From Rotaria sordida (Eukaryota > Rotifera > Eurotatoria > Philodinida > Philodinidae): a DNA stretch of 64,000 nucleotides. The stretch's first letter is position 1; each line of letters starts with the position of its first letter. Positions 38,358-51,711 of the stretch are shown one piece after another. The position numbers and the translations under genes were made by a program. Under the pieces are notes generated by a model, which was given only the letters and a program-made list of their open reading frames with translations, made no database searches and was not told where the DNA came from. The stretch covers positions 176,423 through 240,422 of the forward strand of contig CAJNOL010000047.1 of the NCBI GenBank assembly GCA_905250125.1, written 5' to 3'.

Positions 38358-41300
38358 TGTTAGATAAGAAATAAATAAACTTTGAACAAGAAAACAAAGA
38401 TTGTACAGTTATATTCAAATACATTTTAAATATATATTGAATATTTTTTTTCAAGCATTTTGTATTATTTTTTTTTTATAATAAATAACTGTTTCTCGCA
38501 AGTGTCTATTGCAACAAGAACAGATCTTTCATTTAAAATATTTTATTCTATTTTACTATATTACTATCGCACAATCAGAATTTTTTCCTAGACTAGTCAG
38601 ACATGTATTTATTTGGCTTAGAAAATCATTATTTTGTGCTCAATATAGTTTTATCATCTCTCAAATATCAATATAACCTGGAAAAGTCAAATCCGATAAT
38701 AAGATCACCGTGAAAGATCCTTACCTCGAAAATCTATAACGCAGCTGTGTAACGCTCGCGTTGATACTATATCAGTGTTATCGAGTGGAGGGATATTCTA
38801 TGGAAGTTTTGTTCAATTTGGAGTTGTGAAAAATTGTACAAGTGCATTATAATGCATACATGTAATTCCCAACAGATAAAAGCGAAAGTTTTTTTTTTCA
38901 CGAATCAATAGAGTTAAAGATATAGTTTTAGATGATACATTTTTCTCAGAGACCGACATCGGATCCAAAGTAATTTTCTCAAGATGAATCCGAACTCGAA
39001 CTAGTGAAACTCGGTACGATCTCTGGATGTTTTCTTCTTATGTTTTTAATTTACAGTAAGAAAAAGTCTTCTAAACTTTACTAGCGGTATTTTTCAACGA
39101 AGTTCCTCTGTTTTCCAACTAATGCTGATAAGAAGAACAAAAAACTTTTGTGTCATTAAATAATCCACAGGTGAGAGTATATGTAGCCGTATGTAAATTA
39201 TCAGAAAGTACGCTTTCAATTTTTCATCTAATACTCGCAGTGCATCGTCAATTAGCTTTCTTATGAGTGCTCATACTAATTCACTGATACTTTTCTACTT
39301 TATACATTATACGATTATTCAAGAAAAAAAGAAAATTTCGGAGTTAATTAAATGAAAGAAAAAAATCAAAATCGATGTTCTATTATTTTGTGAAATATGA
39401 CGTAAAAAAGAGTCTTGAAGTATGGACGTAGACATTTGGCCTCCACAGACGCGGTAGGCATATCAGCAATGTGTCATCACCGACACGACAGACACGTTAG
39501 CAACATTACTCCCTCGTTGCGTCACAGACTATAATAGATATTGTTGATATATGACGGCAGGCCGTATATCAATAACGTTTCGGTATAATTTATGAACTAC
39601 TTCCTTATTGTATTTCTAGACCATTATGCAAGAGGATGATGAAGAAATATGTCTCAAAATAGATAAAATAAAAACAATTTTTCTGTGATTGGCAACATTA
39701 ACTATATCGTATTTCACATTTTAATTCCGCAGAGATTGCACTAACAGCTTTTAGTTTTATTAATTTTACAAATAAAAAGTACCATGTCAAGAAAGGGTAC
39801 TATGTATCTAAAGGATTCTAATTACGTAGTAGAAAGATAAGTTTATTGTAAAGTCATCTTCTAGCAAACGTTTTTGAACATAATAATCTCTGTACGATTA
39901 GAATTTAAAAACCAGTTGAGCTGCTTTAATTTTTACACAAATAACTTATACAAAGGTTTCTTTGTTTTGATATAGTGTAGTATTACTCCAGAGTCAAATG
40001 AGAGCATGTAAGACAGGCGAACAGTGTCGATACAGAGAAAGAGCTGTAAGGTTCAAAGAGGTCAAGGATTAAAATGATCAGTAGAAGGAATAAAAGTTAT
40101 TTAGGAAGAATTAACAAATGCCCAAGATTTCATGAAATCTTTATACTTGTAATTTAACACAGAATCTCTTAAACCAATTATAGTGCGACACATCCGAACC
40201 TCTAGAACCTTTATATTTTTCTATAGTTGATCAAAATAGGCTACAACCTCAAAAATAGATAATCTTATGAGTTTCTTCAATTCTAGATTTTAAGTTGTGA
40301 CATTTCGAAGCTAAATACATTTAAATTAGTATGTAAATGATCATATGAATGTTTGTAATATAGATGTCATTATATTTTTCGTTGATTCTTCTTTATTCTT
40401 GACTATTTCGATAACAAATGACCTTATTTGTTTTTTTAAAACTGTAAACGAAACAAGATTCATCTAAATAAATATAAATATATATTCACTTATTTTGTCC
40501 GCGACGAAAAGTCTGATCATCAATCAAACATCATCAACTTCGACATCCACAGAAATATTTTATTAGTAAAATAATTCGAAAATTTCGATGGAAATAAAAA
40601 TAAAAATGAAGTTTCAAAGTCAAATTCATATTTGAACACACTCTAAGTATTGACATCAAGATACATTTTCATAATATTGAGCATATAGTTTTTACATGTA
40701 TGCGGCATCCATACTGTTCTGCAATAATTGATGAAAGTTCACAAAACTTGTCAAACTGTTGGCAAAAGTCTGATTGACGAGGGTATTGGTATACTCCTTA
40801 TACGGTCTTAATCACTTGTCTTGCTTGAAAAACGGTGATAAACAACAAAAAAGTGATGATCATTTTTCTTACCGTATCAATACTTGTCACAGCGTTTGAA
40901 AATGTGATTTTTATTGCATATTGTTAAAACGATTATCTTAGTCAATATATTCTACGTAAGAAGTATTGGTAAATTTGTTGGTACAAAAATTAGATTATCA
41001 GAAAAAACACACAATATGAATTTGTTGATTTTGGTGGTGAATTTTCACTTGGAAATTCTAACTTTTTAAATTGCGTTCGAAACTCGTATTACATGGTAAG
41101 CTAAAGGTTTTGACATACTTCCAAATATGAAATTGCAGTATCAGAGTTTTCTATCATCAATTATCATTTCGTTCGCATATGTTCTATTGAAAACTTATTT
41201 TAAGTGAAATAATACAATATTATTTATCATGAACTGTACAATACAATTCATAAATCTATGAAAAGATTTCTCGAATTATTGTTTTCAAATGACATGCAAC

Positions 41301-41849
41301 TATCGTCGATCATATTCTCTAAAGTATCTGTATCTTACATTATTGATCAAAGATGTTTTGTAGGTAGTGTATGAATGGCGCATCAATTTTTGCGTAATAA
41401 ATAAATTCAAATCATGTAAAACTTCTAGAGATGGTATCGAACTGAATCGATCCCATCTCTAAAAATTCTCATTGTGTTTAGAAATCGAATGAACACCATA
41501 TTTAATTCAAGAACTATGAATAAATAATGAAACTCGTAAAATATTTATCAATGATAGAATATGCATTGACATAAAAGTCCTCACCATACGAGAAAGAAAG
41601 ATCATTCTAAAATTCATTGTCTGATTTAAAACTCGCTCATAGAAACAATTTGCACAGTGTTATAAGCAGCAACAATTCAAAAGAGAGAGTAATATGGTAG
41701 GTTACCATTTGTTCGACAAATAAATATTATATAAATAGAAACAATCCTATATGCTTATTATGTTGTACTTAAGCAAATCGCTAATTGTGGCCTCCAGAAA
41801 CAAACGAATTTCATCGGAAGGATACGGGAAAATCATCGTATTTAGCTAA

Positions 41850-41967
41850 AAACTCCGGAAATCGATGGAGCATAGAAGCAATGGTTCAAACCGGAAATCT
41901 GCTGATTTTTCCGGTGACTTTCAAACCTGAAATATTACTTCCAACGTTGCATCGATTTCCGGAGTTT
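41850..41967. repeat. Short inverted repeat (18-bp perfect arms)
   Basis: AAACTCCGGAAATCGATG at 41850-41867 is repeated as its exact reverse complement at 41950-41967. The loop of about 82 nt itself contains CCGGAAA and TTTTTCCGG in opposite orientation, so the hairpin continues inward. No coding content. Probably a small foldback element or a remnant of one. Confidence 0.75.
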
Positions 41968-42843
41968 TACGACCGGAACTGATTCGAATGTACTCACCTG
42001 AACAGCATTAATTATTTGAGAGAACGGAAGAAAAAAAAGAAAAATAAAGTTCGTCGAGGTGGAAATGAGCAAAATAATGTTAGAGAAGAAAAAACAAAGT
42101 CAAAGAGTATGTGCATTCAGGGAAAATTATTGAATAATTTGACATCGCTTTCAAGAGCACTGAGAATATATATTAAGATAATATGCATGAATTATATATG
42201 AAGTGAGTGTAGGATACCCAGATGAAAAAATAGGAAGCCCGTATATATTCCGTATTTCTCAGTATACAATGGTTCAGCATTACGATCGTATACTCTCTAT
42301 GGCCATATTACAGAGTAAAATAGAAGATGTATGCAACTTCCATGTACAAAGCCAGTAAACAAGCGATTTTTATCGTCGTAAATTGCCCTATTTATATTTA
42401 TACGACAAGAAGATAAACGATCGTAATACTGGTCGATGTGAATGGTCGTATTTCTCTGTATACAGTCGATTACGACCCTCCCTGTTTAATATGGATAATA
42501 TTCAGTTTACAGAATTTCGTATTAATATTACTCTACTTATCTGGATTAGACGTGTATTGAAACCAAGGGATTCACTTTTGATTAATCCCTGTCTTAGTTT
42601 TAAGAGGAACATTTCCCGTTCCAAATGTTTTGGAAAACAGCTCTTAAAATTTTTTTTTGTTTTGGGGCGAGTAGGTCTTGATGAATAGATCAAAAGTCTC
42701 CACAGAATCAGAACTTCAAACTGTTTCTCTGCAGGTAGAGGTATTCAGTTACTGTTGGGTTACCCAGTAGCAAGTAATGAAAAAGCTGCGAGATGGATTT
42801 TTTTGAGTGAAGATAAACCTATTTTAGGAAAACAACAATTTGT

Positions 42844-43170
42844 CTTATAAAACTTGATTAAAGATTTTCCAGATCGAGGAATCCGACTCTATAGGTGATT
42901 TATCGAAGTTCTTGAACTTAATTTTTTTTTTCGGTCAGGAGAGATCACTTTCCTACGGTATAGACAAGTTTTATAAAACACCGTTATTTTCATCAACAGA
43001 ATTTTTCCTGATCAAAAAATCGAATTCACAAATTTTGAGGAATTATCCATAGATTCGGATTTCTCGTTCCTAAAAATCTTTAGGCAAGTTTTATAAGGAA
43101 TAGGTCTTTCTCATTAAAATACTTCTTCCTCGACCAGAAAATCAAATTGGCAAACTTTCGACTACCAGTT
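42844..43170. repeat. Degenerate tandem repeat, unit about 120 bp
   Basis: Three diverged units begin TTATAAAAC at 42844, TTATAAAAC at 42971 and TTATAAGG at 43091 (the second and third preceded by CAAGTT). Each then carries a T-rich stretch followed by a GATCGAGGAATC, GATCAAAAAATCGAATTC or GACCAGAAAATCAAATT block. Spacing is 127 and 120 bp. No reading frame is kept across units. Confidence 0.55.
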
Positions 43171-43408
43171 ACCGACTAATGAAAGCGTAATTGTCCTCCC
43201 CTAAGTCCAATCGAGATTTATTAAGACTGAGAGTCTTGGTTTGTTTTCGGTCTCGATACAATCCAATCTAAGCCAAGGAACAGTTAAAGACGGAATAGTA
43301 AATATTCGTAGTTTTACAAAAAAGTTTTGTGAACTCCTCAATGTCCATTTTCTGCACTCTTGGAGAACTAGGCATCAGAAAAAATTGAGACCTTAAATGT
43401 AAATACAT

Positions 43409-43490
43409 CTCGATGAGTGGAGTAAAATTTGGCAGAGACTTCGCATTTATCAGATGCTTTCTTCACAGAGATATGGAGGTCCCAAGGCGC
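43409..43490. repeat. Dispersed repeat, second copy (first at 11517-11600)
   Basis: Carries CATCTCGATGAGTGGAG and the same ordered downstream blocks as 11517-11600. The copies are 32 kb apart and diverged, so this is a genome-wide repeat family rather than a local duplication. Confidence 0.5.
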
Positions 43491-44487
43491 CGGACTTGCT
43501 CCCGCATCTCCGCTTCTCTGAAGTGGTACGTTCATTTCAACTGAAACTTTTTCGTAGGTGCTAGTAACGTTTTCGGTCGCCTATATTTTTGGTTTATTTC
43601 TATTGCAGGTCTAATACATAGAAGACTCTCAGAAGTAAATGTAGAGCATAAGAAAAACAAAAAAATTGTGTCCGGGAAAGGGCAGGGCATCTTAGAACTA
43701 TCTTTGTAATGAAGAAAAACAAAGAAATTAGTAGAGATGTAGAAGTTAAAAAAAAAAAGGAAAATAACAGATGATTTAGTACGCCCATTGAACAAGAAAT
43801 TCATTGAATAGCAAAATGAAACTTCTCATAAAGTTTGTGTTCCCTTTTCTACAAAGAAAACGTTTTTCCAATGTTCACGACACTTGTTAACATAGACCAG
43901 TACATATTGTGCTGCTAAACAAGATTTTCATCGTTTCGCCTGTTCTACTTTAATCGTAATGAAACACTTAACGGTAAGTAAGCATAAGTAGATATTGTTT
44001 TTTTATATGATTTTTCTTTATCAGGAGTACAGAATTTATTTGAAGATTTGCATTTATTGATTTATACTATAGTTGTATTAAATTCTCTCAAGTACTTTGA
44101 TCATCTATTTCTTATTCATCAATAAATAATAGGTTTTGTTTCGGCGATGATCTTCTTTCTTCAATTACTATTCTTTTATTCATATATATATATATATTTA
44201 CATACATTGAATTATTCATTTTCTAATTGATCAAATAAATATTTATCTAGTTCAGACTATAGAAGTAATTATTTTAAATTCAACTATTTTATACATAGGA
44301 TCACATGTTTTTTATTCAAATCGTCTTTTTCTGAATTGGGATTCATATATTTATTCAAATAATACTATAAAAAGATTATATTTACTATTTAAGTTTAGAA
44401 TTGAATGATTTTTGTTATTTTGATTTCTTATCAATACATGAACAATTTATGCTAACACCATTAAATATCGATCAGTCAATTCGATTA

Positions 44488-45643
44488 AAGTGACGGCAAT
44501 GTAAATTTTGACTAAAATTTTTCTTTACATCATTTGATCGAGCGTGAGCTGCTGATCACGAAAAATTTCAAAGTTGTCGTTTCTTTCAAAAAACGTATCT
44601 TTTTCAAAGTGTGCAAAATTTTCTACTTCATCCTTTTTCAGATTCAGCATAAAAAACTGAGTACAAACAAGTTGTTAAATCGACTCTAATCTCAAAAATA
44701 TTTTTGATAGTGGCGCTTCGAATTGCAATGGATATCATATGTATAGGTCGATTTTGTAAACCTATCCAGTTTCTTTACGAAAGCGATGAAGTCGAATATT
44801 TTATCTCATTCGATGCATCCGTAACGCTAGTCACAAAAGTATGTATCGTGTTTTTTTCTTTGTTGACAAAAATCTGTTTTTCTGAATTTTGAACTAAATA
44901 GATAGAAATTGGCTCGTATTTCTCTATTTTCTTCATAAAAACTAAGCTTTCATGTAATAATCTTATCATATTCGGAATCAGCACGAAAAACTGAATCGAT
45001 TGATATATAATTTAACCTTTTCTGTTGACTTCAGTTTTTTTTTAATTTTCAGAGAAAATCTGGCTGAAATTTTCACCAAAAAATGAAGGATAAGTAAATT
45101 TCTCGAAACATACATCAATCGATTCAGTTTTTCGTGCTAATTCCAAATCTAATAAAATTATTGCACAAGAGCTTAATTTTTATAAAGAAAATAGAGAAAT
45201 ACGAGCCAAATTCTATTTATTTAGTCCAAAATTCACAAAAACAGATTTTTCTCAACAACGACAAGAAAAGAAAAAAATGTAATGGATACTTTTGTGACGG
45301 AGATATGACGCCTCGAATGAGATAATATATTCAACGTCATCGCGTACGTAGAAAAACTAAATAGGCTTACAAAATCGACCTATACGCATGATATCCATTG
45401 CAATTCGAAGCGCTACCATCATAATATTTTTGGGATTAGAGTCTATTTAACAACTTGTCTGTACTCTGTTTTTTTATGCTAAATCTGAAAAAAAGGATGA
45501 AGTAGAAAATTTTGTACTTTTTGAAAAAGATGAGATTTTTTAAAAAAAAACGATACTTTTCAAATTTTTCGTGATCAACAGCTCACGCTCCATCAAATGG
45601 TGTAAAAAAAAGTTTTACTCGAAGTTTGAATTGCTCGCACCTT
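44488..45643. mobile_element. Long foldback element, about 0.52-kb arms
   Basis: Left arm about 44488-45006 and right arm about 45113-45643 are inverted copies. Matching blocks include CATTTGATCGAGCGTGAGCT at 44530-44549 against its complement near 45580-45600, GAATTGCAATGGATATCAT against its complement near 45390-45410, and CACGAAAAACTGAATCGATT against its complement at about 45118-45137. The loop is about 106 nt. It has no coding capacity and shares no obvious sequence with the foldback at 29641. Confidence 0.8.
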
Positions 45644-46307
45644 ACAAACATTATTGATATGTTCACTAAATAAAAATAGTTTCTTACTCTTATAATATCA
45701 TAGTTTTATAGGTCAAACGTTTACCATTAAATGTTTTTCTCTGATTAAAATTCATTTCTCATATCAGTTTCATTATGATGTAAAAAATTAAAATTTTTTT
45801 CATAATATGACTTGTAAGTCATTTTCTATTCATCGATTCGTTAGTGTAAAAATGTCTCTTTCTTTTTCTTTAATGCCTAACTATATAGACGACGACCATA
45901 ATCATTAGAAAATGAACTACAATAAAAAAAAGAAAAACATTACTGTTCTTTCTCCCAGCGTAATACTGTTAGGAAACAAAAGATAAACCAAAAAGAAGAA
46001 ATTCATTTATACAATATTAAAAAGTATAGTTTAACAACAAATATTTGTATTGTTTTCTTCATGTGTTTGTTATGCATGGCACACTTCATAGAAATTTAAC
46101 TAAAGAAAAAAAAAATGAGTAGACATAGTTGTTGCGAAGAACAACCACTACAGAAAAAGAAAAGAAAAAAAAAATTAATTGCGTGCTATATAAAACCCAG
46201 ATGTAAAAGTACGAGCATGCCATCTCATTATTTCTTCTTGTACTTGAGGATTTATTTTTGCTTTCCATTATCTACATTTAAGTATTTTCTATTTGATTAA
46301 ATACACA

Positions 46308-47138
46308 ATGGCTGATGAATGTTATTCACAACCATTAGATATTGAATCTTCAACTGTTCTCATTACTGGTGGTTCAGGTGGTATTGGTTTTGGCCTTGCA
46401 CGATGTTTTGTTCAAGCAGGTGCTACTGTTATAATAACAGGCCGTCGTGAAGAACAATTAAAAGAAGCTGTTGATGAATTAAATCGTATTGGAAAGAAAA
46501 AAGTCATCTCTCATATTAATGATGTTGAAAAATCCCATGAAAGACAAGCTTTATATGAATGGATAATCTGTGAATATCCTCAAACAAATATTCTTATTAA
46601 TAATGCAGGTATTCAACAACGTTCTCCATTTATTCCAAATGAAATAGCATCAGAAAATATTTCCTGGGAAGAACGAGAAAAAGAAATTCAAATAAATATA
46701 TCTGCACCAATGCATTTATCTCATTTATTTATAAATCATTTTCGAAAAATGAAAACAACAACAGCTATTATGAATGTATCATCAGGTTTAGCTTTTATGC
46801 CATTAGCATCAGTACCAATTTATTCAGCAACAAAAGCTGCTATACATTCATTTACAATGAGTTTACGTTATCAATTAATGAACGAAATAAAGAATATTCA
46901 AGTTTATGAAATCATACCACCAGCTGTACAAACAAATCTTGGTGGTAGTCATGCATTTGGTGAACCACTTATGGAATATTGTCAAGCAACATTTGAATGT
47001 TTAAAAAAAGGTCGACAAGAAATTGGTTATAAATTTTCAGATGAAACAAGAAAAATGACTTCACGTGAAAATGCCGACAAATATTTTATCAAGTTTAACG
47101 ATAATATGCACAAAACAATTCAAAGTCAAAAACATTAA
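46308..47138 (+). CDS. Short-chain dehydrogenase/reductase, classical SDR, intronless
   Basis: One exon, 276 aa from the ATG at 46308 (the frame opens earlier only through TTG). The Rossmann cofactor motif TGGSGGIG lies at residues 20-27, TGRREEQ after strand 2 suggests NADP(H), NNAG is at 98-101, the catalytic Ser at about 158-159 (NVSSG), and Tyr172/Lys176 in YSATKAA. All catalytic residues are present. The C-terminal 25 residues lack a membrane segment or peroxisomal signal. Substrate unknown; overall it resembles the DltE-like group of short oxidoreductases common in bacteria and also found in some animals. Being the only clearly catalytic and single-exon gene in a neighbourhood of intron-containing genes, it is a horizontal-transfer candidate, but its AT-rich codon use matches the neighbours. 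Confidence 0.92.
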   Translation: MADECYSQPLDIESSTVLITGGSGGIGFGLARCFVQAGATVIITGRREEQLKEAVDELNRIGKKKVISHINDVEKSHERQALYEWIICEYPQTNILINNAGIQQRSPFIPNEIASENISWEEREKEIQINISAPMHLSHLFINHFRKMKTTTAIMNVSSGLAFMPLASVPIYSATKAAIHSFTMSLRYQLMNEIKNIQVYEIIPPAVQTNLGGSHAFGEPLMEYCQATFECLKKGRQEIGYKFSDETRKMTSRENADKYFIKFNDNMHKTIQSQKH

Positions 47139-50100
47139 TAAATTAACAAATTACTTTCTATTTTTAACTTTTATCTTATATAAGAAAAAACCTCATTTTG
47201 AGTTATTCTACTTTTTTTAAATTGTAGTGTCAGTTTCAGAATCTCTTTTAGTTTCTTTTTCTTTGTATTTTTTAAAATAACTGCACTTTCTCCAAAAAGC
47301 AATAGAAAATTAATAAAGTTGATGGTTTTTATATTTCAGTTTTAATTGATAATGAATACAAATATGAAAGTAGAAATAAAGAACTTCATAAATTCGAAAT
47401 ACCTTGAAAGTCACATGAAATTCTTCTTATAATCAATAATAAGACAAATGAACTTAGCCAAAAAACAACTTTTATTTTTAATTATTTCTTCTCTCTATTT
47501 TAATTATTTAAATGTTGGGTTGTGCTAGCACTTTTAAATGCATGAATGTCGCACTCTAAGTATTTCTTACAAGATTCAAGATTAAATGTGTTGCTTATTC
47601 AGCTTCTTCATGCTTTTTCTTTTGCTAAAAACAAAGTCATCTTTGTTCTTATTATACTTAGCAAACTGAATAGATAATATATAAATCAAACAATTACGCA
47701 CTTAAAAAAATGTGCTTTCAACTTATGAATTCATCCTTAAAAATATTAAATAGAAAATGAAAGTTTAATATTTCAATTAGACAATTTTAAGATCATTCAA
47801 TTTTTTTTTGTGAATTTAATTAAATTCACAATATTTTGAAGTGCGTAGAATACAATGAACAATTCTTCATTCCCTTTTCTAGTCAATATGCAAGAAAACG
47901 GGATACAAAACAAAAATGTATTCGATAATCGATTAAAAGTCACAATTTCCAATAAGAATGTCTACTTGACCACAAAAAAAAAGTTGTCCAACGCATTTTT
48001 CAATCAAAACAATAATTCCTGAACATACTGCATTGGATTTCATATTTCAAATGTCATTTCGAATTGAATATTTCAATAGAATCATGTGTCATTATTGAAT
48101 TTCAAACATATATATATATATATAATGTAACTAAACAATCAAAATGTGGAATTCTATACAATTAAGAAAATATCTGGATAATTCTTTTTAAGAATTTTTC
48201 ATATTTGTAATAACTTATTCATGATATTATATCGTAAAAACAATATATATGTTTATATAGAAAAAAAAAAATATTTTCTAAGAAAAGAGTATTATTGAAT
48301 ATAGAATAAAAAATATTTTCTCGTGATGAAAATCCGAAAATCCAATATAAATGATATTTATTTGTAGTCTTTTTTTTTTCTTTTTCTGTGTAACACTCAA
48401 GTTGTTGCTATATCAAATGGCATTCTTTGCATTTCACACATTCATACAACATACAACATCAGTTTACTTGATCACGCAATCATCAAGTAAAATGCCGGTA
48501 TTCCTACTGGTTGCAATCGTTTCTCCCGATCTCTCTCACTAGACTAACTATCAGCCATTGCTTCATTCGTCTGTTCTTCTCTTTTTCGCAGCATGCATAT
48601 ACACCCACTCATTCTCACATCTACCTGTGTCGAGAACACGGACAGACAAAAGAGAAAAGCTGATGCCGTATGCACGCTTACAGTCAGCCTGTCGACCATT
48701 GCTTTCGGGAAGCATCTGAGGAGAAGATGATAATCATCGTTCGATTCTTCGTTCGCTTATGTTCTTCTCTCGTCTATCCATCTATTCCTCCGTCCGTCCA
48801 TACAATGTGATGAACGGGCAAACAAATGCATTGGCTTTTAGTATATATATATATATATATGTGCGTGTGTGTGCGTGCTTGTGCGCTTCTATCCTTGCAA
48901 GCGAGCGGACGTGTTCTCTTCCTCGGCATACGCACCAGTATAGAATAGTAATAGCAGCAGCAGCAGCAATCTAGGAGATGGGCGAACGAATAAAAGGGTA
49001 GGGGAAAAAGAGAAGAATTCATTCAGTAAACAACCCACTACAGTAAGGGTTATAACAGTAACGATTGTTACTTGTTCGAAACAAATACCATGCATACATT
49101 TTTATACAAGAAAAAAAAAATATACATGTAAAGTAAGCTTGTATTATTTTCATCCATTTAAATGACTAACGAATTAATTGATTAAGATCATTTTCATTAG
49201 ATAATGTTTATTATTAATTTTTTTTGTGAAGGTTTTTTTTTTATAAAAAAAATAATAAAACAAAGCAACAAATAGAAAGTTTATTTAATCAAGTAGACGA
49301 AGAAAAAAACAATGGTTGAATAACGAAAATTTATACTAAAGATTGTATCAATAATGATGGAAAAAGGAATATTTTTTCCCATTTTTTTTTTGTCAGCATT
49401 AAAGGACATGTGATCTAATGAAATGAGGGCGCAGGAAGTCGTAGAAAATGAGGAAAGAACGAGAGACGAGAAGAAAGAGATTGGTCAAAATAGAAAGGTG
49501 ACATGATGTGTTAGATAGTTACTGTTCTTCTTCTTGTCTTTATTCATCGTTTTTTTTATGTCCACTTCGAGTAATCGATTGATTGATATAGTTCTCTCTT
49601 TTTTTTGCTGTATTCTGATGTATTACGCATTTTTTTCTGATTTTATATCTCTTTTTATAATGCAAAAGTAACGGGTGATGTATATGATTTATGGTTGTCT
49701 TTGTGTGTCTGGTAGAAAAAAACCAGTTGGCCAAGTCCATCTTTATTACATGCACTCGTTTTTTTTTTCTTAACATAGACAGCAATACTATTTGTGTGCT
49801 ATTCCTTTTCATCATCATCATCACTATCATCATTATATGATGTTAGGCATGAGTACTTGCTTTTATTCTTCAGGCAGCATCTATAGTTAAGTCGTGCATA
49901 TGCCCTTACTTGCACTCTCTTCCCAAAAGCAAAGAAGAAGAACAGGCAAGAAATTGACAATGTTGCTTCCCGTCGAAGCGAGCTGCAATAGTTGTCGGCT
50001 GTGCCAGAGCGCATTGCGCGCGAACCTTGGCAGACATTCTAACTATGCTCGTTCGATGTTGCATACGAAGGGAAAGAGAAGAAAAAAAAAAGAAAGACTG

Positions 50101-50527
50101 AGGTAACTACTAAGGTATGTGTCTGTTGTTTACTTGGAATAGAAAGAAGAATATGTACACAAACAAGATATACAAAAATCATATTCATTTATTTATTATT
50201 TTTTTTTTTTTGAAAAAAACAAACGATATACATCTAAGAAAATAATATTACTTTGTCCATACTTGTTCTATCTGTAACAAAACAAAAAAAAGATTCAAAA
50301 TACATAATCTATCTCCTACTGCATGTCTTGTTGTTTTGTCTGTCTCTCCCAACATGACGCACATATGTCTATTCTTCTTTTTTTCCTTCTTCTTCTTCTA
50401 ATGATAGACAACGGCAGTATACACGCGCACAATCATTGTATTCGAAGGGAGGGGAAGAGAGAGAGGCAGTAATCTTGTCGACGGTCAATTCTATTTCGTT
50501 TTCGTGATTTCTATTTCAGATAAAAAA
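47139..50527. other. Intergenic, with a GC-richer putative promoter/leader of the zinc finger gene
   Basis: 47139-48540 is plain AT-rich sequence. From about 48540 to 49020 and 49890 to 50060 GC and CpG rise, with CT/GA tracts and an AT/GT microsatellite at 48842-48876. This is the only long CpG-containing patch without repeat structure and lies 0.5-2 kb upstream of the zinc finger start, so it may be its promoter or untranslated leader. A T-rich acceptor ends at 50519, just before the start codon, hinting at a 5' UTR intron. Frames here are Arg- or Cys-rich chance products. Confidence 0.4.
48842..48876. repeat. (TA)n/(GT)n compound microsatellite
   Basis: About nine TA units followed by imperfect GT/GC units. 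Confidence 0.8.
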
Positions 50528-51679
50528 ATGATGATGGATACTACTGACGACACAGATGGTACAGCATTTATTTGTCCTGAATGTAGTTTCAATGGCACAA
50601 GTTTGCCAGAATTAATTAGTCATTTGAATGAAGCACATAGTGAAGGTTTGTTTATCGATACTATCAATCATCTTTTTTTTTTTTTTTGGTAACTTTTTCT
50701 GTATTACATTTAGAAACTGCCAGTAAAAGTGAAGCACCACCAAAAAATGTATCCTTATTACCAAATGAAAAACGATCGAGACGTAAACCGGCATTTAGTC
50801 ATCAAGTATGCTTTTAAGCACAAGATTTTTTTTTTTTTTGCTCTAAAATTATTTTGTTCTGAAGATTATTTCTCAAGCACCACGGCAATCATTACCAATA
50901 TTTAAACAATCAAATGTCGATCCAGGTTTTTCTTCTTTATAAAAAAAAAAAACAAACTTATAAATTGATTTGTTTTTTGTTTGTTATTTAGGTTCTATTC
51001 ATTTTTGGAATCGTGTTATTACAGCAGATAAAAATGATCGAAGATTTACCGAGGTTTCTTTTTTTTTATTTGTATAAAATTTTAAAAGAATTATTTTATT
51101 TTAAAATTTAGCCTGATATAATTCGTAATGAAAATTTTTTACATTCAAATCTTAGTTCACAACGACCAATAGCACCAAAAACTACAAATAGTCCAACAAA
51201 ATCAATTAATTCAACTCCTATTCTTACATCACCTTCACTTTATTCTTCAACAATACAACCAATTCAAAAAAATTTTCAATGTCGAATTTGTCATTTAACT
51301 TATAAAGTAATTTCAATTATAAAAAGGAAAATATTGTAATTTTTAATCTTTTTTTTTTTTTTGATTTAATAGAATTTTCATGATTGTACAGCACATATAC
51401 GTCGAAAACATGAAATAAGTCATGCACAAGCTGGTCGATATGTTGGAAAACTTGATACAAATGTACCATTACCACCATCAGCAACTGGACATTATAAAAT
51501 TCGTCTTAAAGTTAAATCTTTACCTCCACAACCATCACCGACAACAACAGTTGAAAATTTTACAAAAACATATCAATGTAAATATTGTTCATATACAACA
51601 TCTTGGTTAAAAGATATCTCACAACATGAAATACAAAATCATAGAAATTATTCTACACATACACAAGAAGATATCATGC

Positions 51680-51711
<32 letters not shown>

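Larger units (their letters stand above)
38358..46307. other. 7.9-kb gene desert with repeats
   Basis: No gene is supported. It holds a short hairpin at 41850-41967, a degenerate 120-bp tandem repeat at about 42844-43170, a dispersed repeat copy at 43409-43490 and a long foldback at 44488-45643. Around 42210-42480 the motif CGTATTTCT.TGTATAC occurs twice among several CG-containing hairpin-like stretches. Short frames in this interval are Lys- or Phe-rich and overlap homopolymer runs. Confidence 0.45.

Noticed and set aside
42844-43170. CRISPR array
   Set aside because: Units are long, diverged and few, and the host is a eukaryote; it is an old tandem repeat.
43532-43804. 90-aa minus-strand frame
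   Set aside because: Phe-rich, crosses homopolymer runs and lies in repeat-rich desert.
48759-49095. Overlapping Cys/Leu/Arg-rich frames on both strands
   Set aside because: They arise from a GC-richer tract with CAG/CTG and TA/GT repeats, which keeps all frames open.
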